From JALOOX01 sp964557955 (GTDB lineage Bacteria > Desulfobacterota > Syntrophobacteria > Syntrophobacterales > Syntrophobacteraceae), in the NCBI GenBank assembly GCA_964557955.1, contig CAZLCS010000032.1, positions 3,833 through 67,832 on the forward strand: a DNA stretch of 64,000 nt. Reading direction: 5' to 3'. This document shows positions 1-8,196 of the stretch, one piece after another. Both the position numbers and the translations under genes were made by a program. Under the pieces are notes generated by a model. That model had not been told where the DNA came from and ran no database searches. It was given only the letters and a program-made list of their open reading frames with translations. The stretch's first letter is position 1; each line of letters starts with the position of its first letter.

Positions 1-31
1 CTGGCATTTAACGAATCAGAGGAGAATGATC

Positions 32-439
32 ATGTCTCTTGATAAGGTGAAAGCATTGATGAAGGAAGCTGGATGGGGTGCGTTGGCCACCACGGACGGC
101 AAAACGGTTGGAGTCCGCCCCATGGGTGGCTGGGCATGGTTTGGGGATGAGCTGTGGTGTGCGACGTCGACATCCTCGGACAAAGTGACGCAGCTCAATG
201 CGGTCCCATATGCTGAGTACTGTTTCTGCAAGCCAGAGGGGGAGCACGTCAGAATAGGTGGGTCATGCGCCATCAGCACCAACAACGACGATAAGCTCAA
301 GCTCTATGAGGCGGTGCCTCTCCTCAAAAACTACATCGCAGACCCTGCTGACCCCGACTATGTGGTGATCAGAATGAAGCCCGATCGCATCAGGATCATG
401 CGGCCGGATATGGCCTATGAGGAGGTGCCGCTGGCTTAA
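32..439 (+). CDS. pyridoxamine 5'-phosphate oxidase-like flavin/heme-binding split-barrel protein
   Basis: A 135-residue protein resembling the small PPOX-like / general stress protein 26 family, which are split beta-barrels that bind FMN, F420 or heme. The N-terminal helix (MSLDKVKALMKEAGWG), the strand with 'ALATTDGKTVGVRPMGG' and the central 'CATSTSSDKVTQL' segment fit that fold. The exact substrate cannot be told. An ATG at 26 also exists in frame, but the AGAGGAG at 19-24 sits 7 bases before the ATG at 32, so 32 is chosen. It appears complete, unlike several of its neighbours in this decayed segment. Confidence 0.75.
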   Translation: MSLDKVKALMKEAGWGALATTDGKTVGVRPMGGWAWFGDELWCATSTSSDKVTQLNAVPYAEYCFCKPEGEHVRIGGSCAISTNNDDKLKLYEAVPLLKNYIADPADPDYVVIRMKPDRIRIMRPDMAYEEVPLA

Positions 440-485
440 GCCTCGGTGTCGTGCCAGGGAACCATTAGGCGGAAGGCCACAAAGA

Positions 486-617
486 ATGCCCATCAGCGCC
501 AGGTTCGCTCACACCAACATTGTCTCTGAGGATTGGCGGAAGCTTGCTCAATTCTATGAGCAGGTTTTCGGATGCATTCCGGTTCCTCCTGAGATGAGAA
601 GGTCAGGATGGGACTGA
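486..617 (+). pseudogene. 5' fragment of a VOC-family (glyoxalase/bleomycin-resistance) protein
   Basis: The first 35 or so residues, beginning MPISARFAHTNIVSEDW and continuing to 'FYEQVFGCIPVPPE', read like the first beta-alpha unit of a VOC-superfamily protein of the type annotated as glyoxalase/bleomycin resistance. After 'PPE' the similarity ends and a stop follows within 8 codons. A normal member is about 120-150 residues, so this is a gene that has lost its 3' two thirds. A weak AGGCGGAAGG-like ribosome site lies just upstream. This is inference from family pattern, without a search. Confidence 0.55.
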
Positions 618-747
618 TACAGGAATCTGTGATCCAGCTCGGTAAATTCATCCAGAACAATGGCAGACTTGAACAGCCCTAGCATGGGAAAGGGGTCGAC
701 TGACAATCAAGCGGGCCGAAAACACATAGCAGGGGAAGGGTATTGCC

Positions 748-1056
748 ATGAACGAGACGAGGATTTCCGTGGTTGCCAGGCTGAGGGCCAAGCCCGGCAT
801 GGAGGACCAGGTCAAACAGGAGCTCATGGGGCTGGTGGCGCCTTCACGGAGCGACAATGGATGCATCAACTATGACCTGCACCAGTCTGTCGAGGACCCC
901 TGCCTGTTCGTCTTCTATGAGAACTGGGAGAGCAAGGCGGATCTCGATGCTCATCTGGGAATGCCTCATGTGCAGGCAGTGCTTGGGAAGGCTGATCAGT
1001 TGCTGGCAGAACCAGTGGACCTTGCCGTCATGAAGATGTTGAGCGATCCGGCTTGA
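748..1056 (+). CDS. antibiotic biosynthesis monooxygenase (ABM/YgiN-like) domain protein
   Basis: A 102-residue single-domain protein with the dimeric ferredoxin-like ABM fold pattern. It has an N-terminal strand 'ISVVARLRAKPGMEDQV', then 'LVAPSRSDNGCINYDLHQS', the hallmark 'FVFYENWESKADLDAHL' and 'PHVQAVL'. Relatives include E. coli YgiN quinol monooxygenase and many uncharacterised heme- or quinone-related monooxygenases. It needs no cofactor that can be seen in sequence. The start ATG at 748 is preceded by AGGGGAAGGG at good distance. Length is normal for the family, so the gene looks intact. Confidence 0.8.
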   Translation: MNETRISVVARLRAKPGMEDQVKQELMGLVAPSRSDNGCINYDLHQSVEDPCLFVFYENWESKADLDAHLGMPHVQAVLGKADQLLAEPVDLAVMKMLSDPA

Positions 1057-1118
1057 TAGTTGGGGCAGGTGAGTGCTCATTCAAGCTGGTGGGGGCGATG
1101 GCCGGAGGAGTCTGTCAA

Positions 1119-1454
1119 ATGACTGCCAGAATCGCCATTGGAGGAGGATTGGTGGCCCTGACGATCATGACTGTGGTGGGTGGAACCTGCATCGCCTGGG
1201 AGACACCGGGTCCCAACGACAGCAAGGAAATCAACTATTGCCATGACCCCGCTGCAGAAGACGAGTGGATGGATCTGCTCGCGAAGAACCCCAATGACTT
1301 CAAGTTTCGACACGGCAAAGATCGGTGCGGAGGCAGCGGTGGAGTGGGCGTTGGTGGGACGGTGAACCTCTATGTCCTTAGAATTTCAACATGTTCAGAT
1401 CATAGGCACAAGAAATTGAGCGAGGGCGTGGGGTCAACCTTGTGGCAAACTTGA
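1119..1454 (+). CDS. hypothetical exported protein, probably 3'-altered
   Basis: About 111 residues. The N-terminus (MTARIAIGGGLVALTIMTVVGGTCIA) is a clear Sec signal peptide or membrane anchor. It is followed by 'CHDPAAEDEWMDLLAKNPND', an orderly segment like a small conserved exported family. After about residue 68 the translation turns into low-complexity Gly-rich sequence ending 'STLWQT', unlike the rest, which suggests a frameshift or a join to foreign DNA. TTG (1053) and ATG (1098) codons in frame lie upstream; 1119 is preferred because GGAGG stands 10 bases before it. Function unknown. Confidence 0.4.
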   Translation: MTARIAIGGGLVALTIMTVVGGTCIAWETPGPNDSKEINYCHDPAAEDEWMDLLAKNPNDFKFRHGKDRCGGSGGVGVGGTVNLYVLRISTCSDHRHKKLSEGVGSTLWQT

Positions 1455-1876
1455 CTTTATCCCGTATGCCCTGTCGAGAAGGCCACCGATGAACGGTTGA
1501 GAGCTCCCCTCTCTCAATGAGGGCAAGCTCTTGCCAAAATGAGAATCTGGCCCTATTGCATTACCACAGTCAGTGTGCTTTCTTGATACTGACACTCTCG
1601 CAGCCGAACTCCGCTGCCGCTCATTCGCAGATTCGAATTCCGACCATGCTCACATCGCCCCCTGGCTGAACTTTCCCTCACAAAGGGGTCGGGGTATGTC
1701 CTGTTTCAGAAAGAATATTGCAGCCGACTTGATCGGGACGGTCCTGATGCGGACCACTGAGTACGCTACGATCCCCAAGGAGGAGAGGACAAGAGTCTGT
1801 CTTTCCACCTTCGGGGCAAGAACATAGAATAGAAGCAACGGCCAAGTGCCCCCACACTTTCGAAGAGCAGGAGAGT
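1455..1876. other. intergenic stretch with no recognisable gene
   Basis: Short open frames exist on both strands (for example 1573-1827) but none begins with a ribosome site or shows a protein-like pattern. I see no RNA gene or strong hairpin. Confidence 0.5.
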
Positions 1877-2110
1877 ATGCAAGGTCATTTCTTCCGTTCT
1901 GTTTTCACGTTATTTTTACTCTTGACCATTGGCTGTACTTCAGCAATCCGCACACCGGCCCTCGAAAATGCCGACGCCCTCAAAGGCAAAACACTCGTCC
2001 TCATGAGGATTGCGGCGACTGAGGCGGGCAAGACCACCAACATCCAGTTTGACCCTTCACGTGAACCGGAACTGCTGATGCGAAAGGTGCTCTTCGAAGA
2101 GACCCTTTGA
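1877..2110 (+). pseudogene. short lipoprotein reading frame, probably truncated
   Basis: A 77-codon frame with a good start: GAGCAGGAGAG lies just before the ATG. It has a typical lipoprotein signal, with the hydrophobic run 'VFTLFLLLTIGCTS' giving a lipobox ending in Cys near residue 20. The remainder ('ALKGKTLVLMRIAATEAGKT', then 'FDPSREPELLMRKVLF') looks like the first strand of a larger periplasmic domain but stops abruptly. Intact short lipoprotein or 5' remnant cannot be separated by eye; truncation is favoured because the next 200 bases hold a transposase-like tail. Confidence 0.4.
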
Positions 2111-2206
2111 AAGCTTTCCTTCTTCGCAAATGAGCGAGTATCTGGCCTACCGGCAGAGTCTGGGGTATGCTCTGGAGCCTGTTAGCAAGGAAAAGTCATC
2201 TCTTGA

Positions 2207-2452
2207 AAACTCATCGAGCGCAAGCTCAGAAAACACGTTGAAGAGACCGAGCGCCCCACCACCGGGTGGGACAACAAACCCACGACCAGTCCCTCTGCCC
2301 TCATGATCACCAGCAAGTTCAAAAACATCACCATCCTCCGGATTGGTCCCATGCGAAGGCTCAATCGGCCATTGAATCCGGTCCAGCTCGAATGGCTCGA
2401 TGCCCTCGGACTCAAACCCGACATATTCACCGCCGAACCCAGGGCGGGCTGA
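2207..2452 (+). mobile_element. transposase C-terminal remnant (IS4/IS1634-like)
   Basis: A frame open from just after a TGA at 2204 gives about 81 residues with no usable start. It contains 'KLIERKLRKHVEETERPTT', 'KPTTSPSALMITSKFKNI' and 'MRRLNRPLNPVQLEWLDALG' and ends a few residues later. This layout (a Pro/Thr hinge, a beta strand, then 'L-x-R-x-L-x-x-x-Q' and a final helix) is like the C-terminal tail of DDE transposases of the IS4/IS1634 type. No inverted repeat or catalytic part is visible, so it is at most a fossil. The family call is by memory of pattern only. Confidence 0.4.
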
Positions 2453-2841
2453 CCAGTGTAGTTGAGAGTGCAAAAAATTACCCTTCAGTTCACCACGTGG
2501 GTGCGGAATGAATGCTCCTCCATGATTTCCACCATAGAGGAGCCCTTGGGCAAATAAAGAAGTCAACATAACTCTCCTCTCGAAACCACTGCTCTGGCTG
2601 AACTTCGAGCACCTGTCTGGATCATATCTTCATGGCCCGGCCACGCTTCATTCCTGTCGAACTCGATCATGCCCTCGACTTCATGAGACAGCTCCCACAG
2701 GAAATCGAGCCGCCCGTCATTCGATCTCATCCAAAGCGCTCTTGATGGGGTCAAGGGTTTCGCATACGCCCGAATCCAGGTCTGCAGCTTGGATGGGTGG
2801 TTTGGGGGCATGTTCACGTGGGCCAACTGATCCTCGGCTTC
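2453..2841. other. decayed intergenic stretch
   Basis: No supported gene. A 37-codon frame from the ATG at 2632 (MARPRFIPVELDHALDF) has a protein-like look but no ribosome site and stops early; it could be another fragment of mobile-element coding sequence. Confidence 0.35.
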
Positions 2842-3090
2842 TCACCGACGCCTTTTCCCGCAATTCCCCAGCACCTTGATGCTATCCGTGTCTGCATGGA
2901 AGTTGTCGCCGGGAAGAAGGTTCCCTTTCAGCTTGATCCTCTTCCCCTCATATGGACCCAAGTCCAGATTCCGAACCAGAATCTCGTAGCCATCCGATGA
3001 ATGCAGGCTGCCGTTAGTCACACATCCCGTGAAAGACCACAGACAAGACGGGAGAGGGGTGCGATCGAAGGATATGCCCGAGGACCTCAT
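2842..3090 (-). pseudogene. remnant of a small exported protein, possibly OB-fold
   Basis: The C-terminal 55 residues of this minus-strand frame are protein-like: 'SLHSSDGYEILVRNLDLG', then 'YEGKRIKLKGNLLPGDNF' and a last 'DSIKVLGNCG'. The alternating strands and 'G-x-x-I-K-L-K-G' turn suggest a small OB-fold. A Cys in 'SFTGCVTNG' could be a lipobox, but the hydrophobic stretch expected before it is missing and the start at 3090 lacks a good ribosome site, so the 5' end appears lost. Function unknown. Confidence 0.35.
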
Positions 3091-3271
3091 TGGGCCACCA
3101 TCTAGCTCTGGAAGCCGATCAAGCCGGCTCCAACCGTGTGAGAATCCGTGTGAGAAAATCCATCCAGAACCTGCCAAAATGGGCAAAAACTGGAGAAGAT
3201 GTGAAAAGATCAAGCCTGATGATTCCGAAGACTTCCAGTCTTATGAGGAGTTTAGGAAGCTCGGGGAAAGT

Positions 3272-3329
3272 GACTCAAAATCCAGCGGGCCCTGCGCCCA
3301 CGCGAGTTCGATTCTCGCCTCCGGCACCA
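3272..3329 (+). tRNA. 3' half of tRNA-Leu(CAA): integration-site scar
   Basis: Reads from the anticodon stem/loop to the CCA end: loop CTCAAAA (3274-3280, anticodon CAA), 3' anticodon stem TCCAG, a long class II variable arm GCGGGCCCTGCGCCC, T-arm GCGAG-TTCGATT-CTCGC (3302-3318), acceptor strand CTCCGGC, discriminator A and CCA. The matching 5' acceptor strand (GCCGGAG), D-arm and 5' anticodon stem are absent; pairing stops at 3272. It is therefore not a functional tRNA. A break inside the anticodon loop region is the usual crossover for tRNA-targeting integrases, so this is most likely the displaced original 3' end (attachment site) of an integrated element to its left. Confidence 0.85.
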
Positions 3330-3340
3330 GACTACACTGA

Positions 3341-3368
3341 GGGCTCATGGGCATCCATGAGCCCTTTT
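3341..3368 (+). terminator. rho-independent terminator of the former tRNA-Leu gene
   Basis: A perfect 9-bp stem, GGGCTCATG (3341-3349) with CATGAGCCC (3356-3364), a 6-base loop and a TTTT run. It sits 12 bases after the CCA end of the tRNA-Leu fragment, as expected for the native terminator of that tRNA gene. Confidence 0.85.
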
Positions 3369-3492
3369 GAGTTTTTGAAGGTCCCTCGCTCAGGGATGAT
3401 CTGCGTTCTGCGGGGTGCATTGAGCAGAGAGAACGATTTGCCGGAATCGAGCAACTGTGCGGCTTTACAGTGGCCCCCCGTCTGAGCTGCTC

Positions 3493-4881
3493 TCAGGGGG
3501 TGCAGGTGGCCCATGCGGGGTTTGCCAGGGCCTGCTGCAGGTCTTCTCCCATGGTCCAGTGGAGGCGTGTCCAGGCCGTGAGGTAGTCGCGGCGGGCACG
3601 GGCGAGATTGACGCGGGCCTGGAGGTAGTTGAGCTGGGCGTCGTCCACCTCGAGCTTGGTCTTGACGCCGTACTGGAAGCCGGATTCGGCCATCTTGAGC
3701 AGACGCTCCGCCTGGGCGACGCTGGCCTCGAGCCCTTTGACGATTTGGATGGACTCGTTCACCTGGTTGATGGAATCACGGGCGTCCAGGGCGATCTGGT
3801 CCAGGAGTCGCTTCATCTCAAGCTCGGTGGTGACCAGCCGGCTTTGTGCCTGCATGACGCGACCCTGGGTTGCCAGGCCGTCGAAGAATGGAAATGAGAG
3901 GTACACTCCCGCGTCCCAGTACCCTCCGGGGTAATCCCGGTCGATCTCCTTGATGGCAGTGCGCCCTGCATTCCCCTTGAAATCAAGGCGTGGCTTGTTG
4001 CCCCCCCTGGCTACCTTGACAAGCTCTTTGAAGACCCCCATACGGCTCTCGTAGAAGGCCACGTCCGGCCGGTTGGCTTGAGCCCGATCGAGCGCTTCTG
4101 CCAGCGAAAGAGGGGGCATGAGCCGGCAGGAGAGGCTTCCAGTGATGTCGAAATCCCCCTGCACACCCATGTAATAACGCAGCCGGTCACGGGCCAGTCG
4201 GATGGTATTTTCGGCCCGGGTGACGGCCGGCTCGGCGTTGGTGGCCTCGACCCTGGCCGCAAGGACGTCGTAGTCCGTGGCCACTTCCATCTGATGCTTG
4301 CGCTGCGCCTCATCCAGGACGCGCTGCTTCTGGAGAAGGTTGTCGCGAGCCGCGCTTTCCAGCTCAAACGCTAAGAGCAGGTCGTAGAAGCCGGTTGCAG
4401 CCTCGCGCATGGCCAGCTGCCGGGCCTCCTGAAGCTGGTGCTCGGTGGACGCCTTGTCGTACTGTGCGGCTCGAATGGCCGCTCCGATCTGCCCCCACGT
4501 GAAGAGGGCCTGGCTGAGATTCAGGTTCGCTGAGAAGAGATTATGCTGGCCCTCGATGCCGGGGAGAACGAAGCTTCCGTCGTAAACCCGTGCAGCGCTG
4601 GCATCGGCCCGCAACTGCGGCAGCGCCGCAGCGCGCTCCTCCACGTAACGCCCCTGGGAGAAATGTCTTGCCTCGTCGGCGATGAGCACGTCGCGGCTGT
4701 AGCCAAGGGTGAGGCTCAGGCATTCCGGGAGATCGATGATGCGGCCGGCATCGGTACGGTTTCGAGTTTCGGGTTTCGAGCTTGGAGTCTCGGCCTCCAG
4801 CGCCCCTGCGCGTGCAGCGGCTGCGGTCAGCAGGAACAGAGCGGAGGAGCAGAAAAGAACGAGCAAGATTCGGTGCACCAT
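3493..4881 (-). CDS. TolC-family outer-membrane efflux protein
   Basis: A 462-residue outer-membrane channel that would complete the RND pump encoded just upstream. The signal peptide is residues 1-23 (MVHRILLVLFCSSALFLLTA). It is followed by the two long helical repeats typical of TolC/NodT-type proteins, rich in Ala, Leu, Gln and Arg ('YFEGRV'-like turn at 'SFPFFDGLATQGRVMQAQS'; 'VDDAQLNYLQARVNLARARR' near the end). The ATG at 4881 is chosen over an upstream in-frame codon because AGGAAG lies 9 bases before it and the signal peptide then starts correctly. Residues about 30-41, right after the signal peptide, are encoded by a run of 7-base repeats (see separate entry). It is 156 bases downstream of the pump gene and is the last gene of the operon. 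Confidence 0.9.
   Translation of the reverse strand: MVHRILLVLFCSSALFLLTAAAARAGALEAETPSSKPETRNRTDAGRIIDLPECLSLTLGYSRDVLIADEARHFSQGRYVEERAAALPQLRADASAARVYDGSFVLPGIEGQHNLFSANLNLSQALFTWGQIGAAIRAAQYDKASTEHQLQEARQLAMREAATGFYDLLLAFELESAARDNLLQKQRVLDEAQRKHQMEVATDYDVLAARVEATNAEPAVTRAENTIRLARDRLRYYMGVQGDFDITGSLSCRLMPPLSLAEALDRAQANRPDVAFYESRMGVFKELVKVARGGNKPRLDFKGNAGRTAIKEIDRDYPGGYWDAGVYLSFPFFDGLATQGRVMQAQSRLVTTELEMKRLLDQIALDARDSINQVNESIQIVKGLEASVAQAERLLKMAESGFQYGVKTKLEVDDAQLNYLQARVNLARARRDYLTAWTRLHWTMGEDLQQALANPAWATCTP
4759..4793 (+). repeat. heptanucleotide repeat inside the TolC-family gene
   Basis: Five head-to-tail 7-base units: GTTTCGA, GTTTCGG, GTTTCGA, then degenerate GCTTGGA and GTCTCGG. They are the complement of the AGAAACY-type units found at 46.4 kb and 60.7-61.1 kb. 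Here they lie in coding sequence and supply about 12 residues (SSKPETRNR region) of the mature N-terminus, in a part of TolC proteins that tolerates length change. The array is 35 bases, so its presence need not match codon frame exactly unless inserted with compensating bases. Confidence 0.75.
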
Positions 4882-5037
4882 GTGATCTTTCTTCCTGTGT
4901 GGAAGCCCTTGCAAACGCGGGCGCAAAAGCATCACCGCTTCAAAGCCCCGATTCAAAGCGGGGTCCTTGGAAGATGGGAGGCTCCTGACAGGGCCCCCTC
5001 CTGTCCGCCCCTCTCACAATGCCACTGACTTTGGAAA

Positions 5038-8000
5038 CTAGAAACCTCTGTCCGTCGATGGGGATGAGGGGCGATCGGCAGCGACGGGCAGCAAGGTGGT
5101 GTTTGTGCTGGCGCGCCGATGTCCCCTCAGATTCAGCATCAAGTCTTCCAGAAGCGTGTACACAACCGGGACCACGACCAGGGTGAGCAGAGTCGAGGTG
5201 ATGAGCCCGCCGATCACGGCGCGCGCCATGGGGGCGCGCATTTCGGCTCCCGGTCCCAGGGCCAGGGCCAGGGGCAGCATCCCGAAGATCATGGCCATGG
5301 TGGTCATGATGATAGGCCGGAGGCGCGTGCGACCCGCTTCAACCAAGGCGTCCTTGCGTCCGAGTCCCTCCCTCTGGAGCACCTTGGCGTAGTCCACGAG
5401 GAGGATGGCGTTCTTGGTGACAAGCCCCATGAGCATGATGAGCCCGATCATGGACATGATGTTCAGCGTGTCCCCGGTCAGGAAGAGGAGGGCGACGACG
5501 CCCACGAGCGACAGCGGGAGCGAAATCATGATGGAGAGTGGGGCGACAAAGCTCTCGAACTGGGCTGCCAGGATCAGGTAAATGAGGATGACCGCGAGGG
5601 CGAGGGCCTCGAAGATGTATTGAAAGGTCTCCGCCATGTCTTCAGCCTCGCCGCTCCAGGAAATCCTGTAGCCGGGCGGGAGCTGCACGGCCTTCACCCG
5701 CTCCTTGATGGCGTTGATGGCGTCCCCCAGAGGCACGCCGACATTGTTGGCCGAAAGGGTGACCTGCCTGCGCAGGTCGAGGCGCTCGATCCGGGCCGGT
5801 GAAACATCCAGGTGAAACTGGACCACATCCCCCAGGGGAACCAGGATCCTGGCCCCGTCCTGCCTCGGCGACAGAATGGTAAGCCGGGCCAGCTGTGCCG
5901 GGTTGCGACGGTACTCGACCGGGAGCCTCACACGCACGTCGTAGGCGTCGCCGTCCTTGTCCTCATAGGTGGTGGCGGCCTTCCCCCCGACCAGCGGAGC
6001 CAGGGTCTCCACGAGCTGCCCTGTCGAAACCCCGACGTTCACGGCCCGGGCACGGTCCACGACAAGCCGCACCTCGCTCTTGTCCTGATCCAGACTGGAT
6101 GAGACGTCCACGACGCCGGGCACCTCGGCCATGACGCGCTTCAGCTGCTCAGAAACGCGTTTGAGCTCACCCAGGTCGTCACCCTTCAGGTTCATGTTGA
6201 TGGGGGCGCCGCCATGCATGCGACCTGCCATGGTGATGCTCGGGATGATGCCCGGGATCCTGTAGATGCCGTCCCGCGCCATCGCCTCCAGCTGAGCCTG
6301 CGTGTGACTGCGCTCATGCTTCTCTTTGAGCTTGACGTAAATGGCGCCCTCCCGTACCGTTCCCATCTCGCCGGCTCCAACCGTGGCGTAGGTGAGCTCG
6401 ACGCCGGGAAGGTCATGCAGCACCCTGAGGATGGCGTCGGTGCGTCCGCTGCTTTCCTCGATCCCCGCGTCGGGGGAGGCGGAAAAGCCAACCTGGAACT
6501 CGCCCCGGTCGTATTCCGGGAAGAAGGAGCTCCCGAGAATCGGGGAGAGGAAAAGCGCCCCGACGAAAGCGGCCGTGCCCAGCGAGAAGACCGTCTTCCG
6601 GTGATCCAGTGCCCAGGAGATGACGAGCCGATAGGATTCGGACACCCGGTCGAATAAGCGATTGAAGCGGTCGAGGATCCGGTACAGCCAATTTTTTCCC
6701 CGGGTTGAACCGTGCTCCGCGTCCGGGTCCACCCAGCGTGAGGATAGCATGGGATCCAGGGTGAAGGAGACGAAGAGCGAGACCATGACGGCGAAGGTGA
6801 CCGTGATTCCGAACTGGTAGAAGAAACGGCCCACGATCCCTTTCATGAAAGCAACCGGCACGAACACCGCCACGATGGAGAAGGTTGTAGCCATGACCGC
6901 GAGGCCGATCTCGGCGGTGCCCTCGAGCGAAGCGCGAACGTGGTCTTTCCCGCGCTGCAGGTGGCGGACGATGTTCTCCCGCACCACGATGGCGTCGTCA
7001 ATGAGGAGCCCGATGGCTAGCGAGAGTCCCATGAGGGTCATGGTGTTCAGCGTGAAGCCCAGGGCCATCATGATGATGAAGGAGCTGATGACGCTGATGG
7101 GAAGCGTCAGGCCGGTGATGACCGTGGATCGCCACGAGTTCAGGAAACAGAAGACGATGAGCACCGTGAGGAGACCGCCGAGGATGAGGGTCACCTGGAC
7201 GTCCTCCACGGACTCGCGGATGAACCTGGAGGTGTCACGGACGATATCGATCCGAACCTCCGGCGGCAGCTCGGATCGCAGGGATTCCACGATCTTCCGG
7301 ACGCCGTCCGCCACAGCCACCGTGTTCGAGCCGGACTGCTTGAGAACGTCGAGAGCCACCGCCGGGACCCCGTTCACGAGGGCGATGGACCGCTGCTCCT
7401 CGCGGCCGTCCTGGATCCTCGCAAACTCCTTGAGGCGAATGGGCAGTCCATTCCGCCAGGCCACCACCATCTCGGGATAGCCCGAAACCTCCTCGGGCTT
7501 TCCGGAGACGCGAACCGGGAGCTCATAGCCCTCCCGGTTGAGCCGGCCGAGGGGCGTGTTCACATTCTCCTGGAAAAGGCCCGAGACCACCTCGTTGACC
7601 CCAAGCCCGAGGGCTTCGAGGCGGCCGGGATCCAGCCACACGTTGACCTCCCTCTTGGTGTCCCCCACGAGATCCACCCGGCCCACGCCCGGGACATTCT
7701 CCACGCGACGCTTGACCCGCTTGTCCACGAGGGTCGTAAGCTCACGAGTATCCAGGGTGTCGGACTGCACCGAGATGGAGATGACCGGCGCCGCCGAGAA
7801 ATCCAGCTTCTGGATCACCGGCTCTTCGATCTCCCTGGGCAGGTCGCCGCGGATGGCGTTCACCTTGGCCCGGGTCTCCTGGGTCGCGTCATTGATGCGT
7901 GTCTCGAGGTTGAACTGCACGACGATGCTCGAAAGCCCCTCCTGCGATTTGGACGAGATGTGCTTCACTCCCTGGATGGGATTGACAGCCTCTTCGATCT

Positions 8001-8196
8001 TCCGAGTCACCTCGCGCTCGACCGATTCGGGGGGGGCTCCCTTGTAGATGGTCGAGATGGTGAGCACGGGCATCTCCACGTCGGGGTACATGTCGATGTT
8101 GAGGTGCCGGTAGGAGAATATACCGAGAATCACCAAGGTGAGCATCATCACGGAGGCGAAAACCGGACGCTTGATGGAAATCTCCGAAAGAAACAT
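5038..8196 (-). CDS. RND multidrug efflux transporter, inner-membrane pump (HAE1/AcrB family)
   Basis: A 1052-residue proton-driven exporter, full length for AcrB-like pumps. The first membrane helix follows 'SEISIKRPVFASVMMLTLV'. A large periplasmic loop ('MYPDVEMPVLTIST', 'VEREVTRKIEEAV') precedes the helix block near residues 335-490. That block holds 'GLSLAIGLLIDDAIVVREN', whose two Asp residues are the proton relay of RND pumps. The C-terminal half repeats the topology ('FESFVAPLSIMISLPLSLVG', 'GLVTKNAILLVDYA'). Its ATG abuts the TGA of the adaptor gene with no gap, so the two are translationally coupled. Substrate is unknown; the TetR-type control suggests toxic small molecules such as drugs or aromatic compounds. 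Confidence 0.95.
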   Translation of the reverse strand: MFLSEISIKRPVFASVMMLTLVILGIFSYRHLNIDMYPDVEMPVLTISTIYKGAPPESVEREVTRKIEEAVNPIQGVKHISSKSQEGLSSIVVQFNLETRINDATQETRAKVNAIRGDLPREIEEPVIQKLDFSAAPVISISVQSDTLDTRELTTLVDKRVKRRVENVPGVGRVDLVGDTKREVNVWLDPGRLEALGLGVNEVVSGLFQENVNTPLGRLNREGYELPVRVSGKPEEVSGYPEMVVAWRNGLPIRLKEFARIQDGREEQRSIALVNGVPAVALDVLKQSGSNTVAVADGVRKIVESLRSELPPEVRIDIVRDTSRFIRESVEDVQVTLILGGLLTVLIVFCFLNSWRSTVITGLTLPISVISSFIIMMALGFTLNTMTLMGLSLAIGLLIDDAIVVRENIVRHLQRGKDHVRASLEGTAEIGLAVMATTFSIVAVFVPVAFMKGIVGRFFYQFGITVTFAVMVSLFVSFTLDPMLSSRWVDPDAEHGSTRGKNWLYRILDRFNRLFDRVSESYRLVISWALDHRKTVFSLGTAAFVGALFLSPILGSSFFPEYDRGEFQVGFSASPDAGIEESSGRTDAILRVLHDLPGVELTYATVGAGEMGTVREGAIYVKLKEKHERSHTQAQLEAMARDGIYRIPGIIPSITMAGRMHGGAPINMNLKGDDLGELKRVSEQLKRVMAEVPGVVDVSSSLDQDKSEVRLVVDRARAVNVGVSTGQLVETLAPLVGGKAATTYEDKDGDAYDVRVRLPVEYRRNPAQLARLTILSPRQDGARILVPLGDVVQFHLDVSPARIERLDLRRQVTLSANNVGVPLGDAINAIKERVKAVQLPPGYRISWSGEAEDMAETFQYIFEALALAVILIYLILAAQFESFVAPLSIMISLPLSLVGVVALLFLTGDTLNIMSMIGLIMLMGLVTKNAILLVDYAKVLQREGLGRKDALVEAGRTRLRPIIMTTMAMIFGMLPLALALGPGAEMRAPMARAVIGGLITSTLLTLVVVPVVYTLLEDLMLNLRGHRRASTNTTLLPVAADRPSSPSTDRGF

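Noticed and set aside
1573..1827. 84-codon plus-strand frame
   Set aside because: No ribosome site, no protein-like pattern, in a decayed segment.
3272..3329. Functional tRNA-Leu gene
   Set aside because: No 5' acceptor, D-arm or 5' anticodon stem; pairing stops at the anticodon stem.
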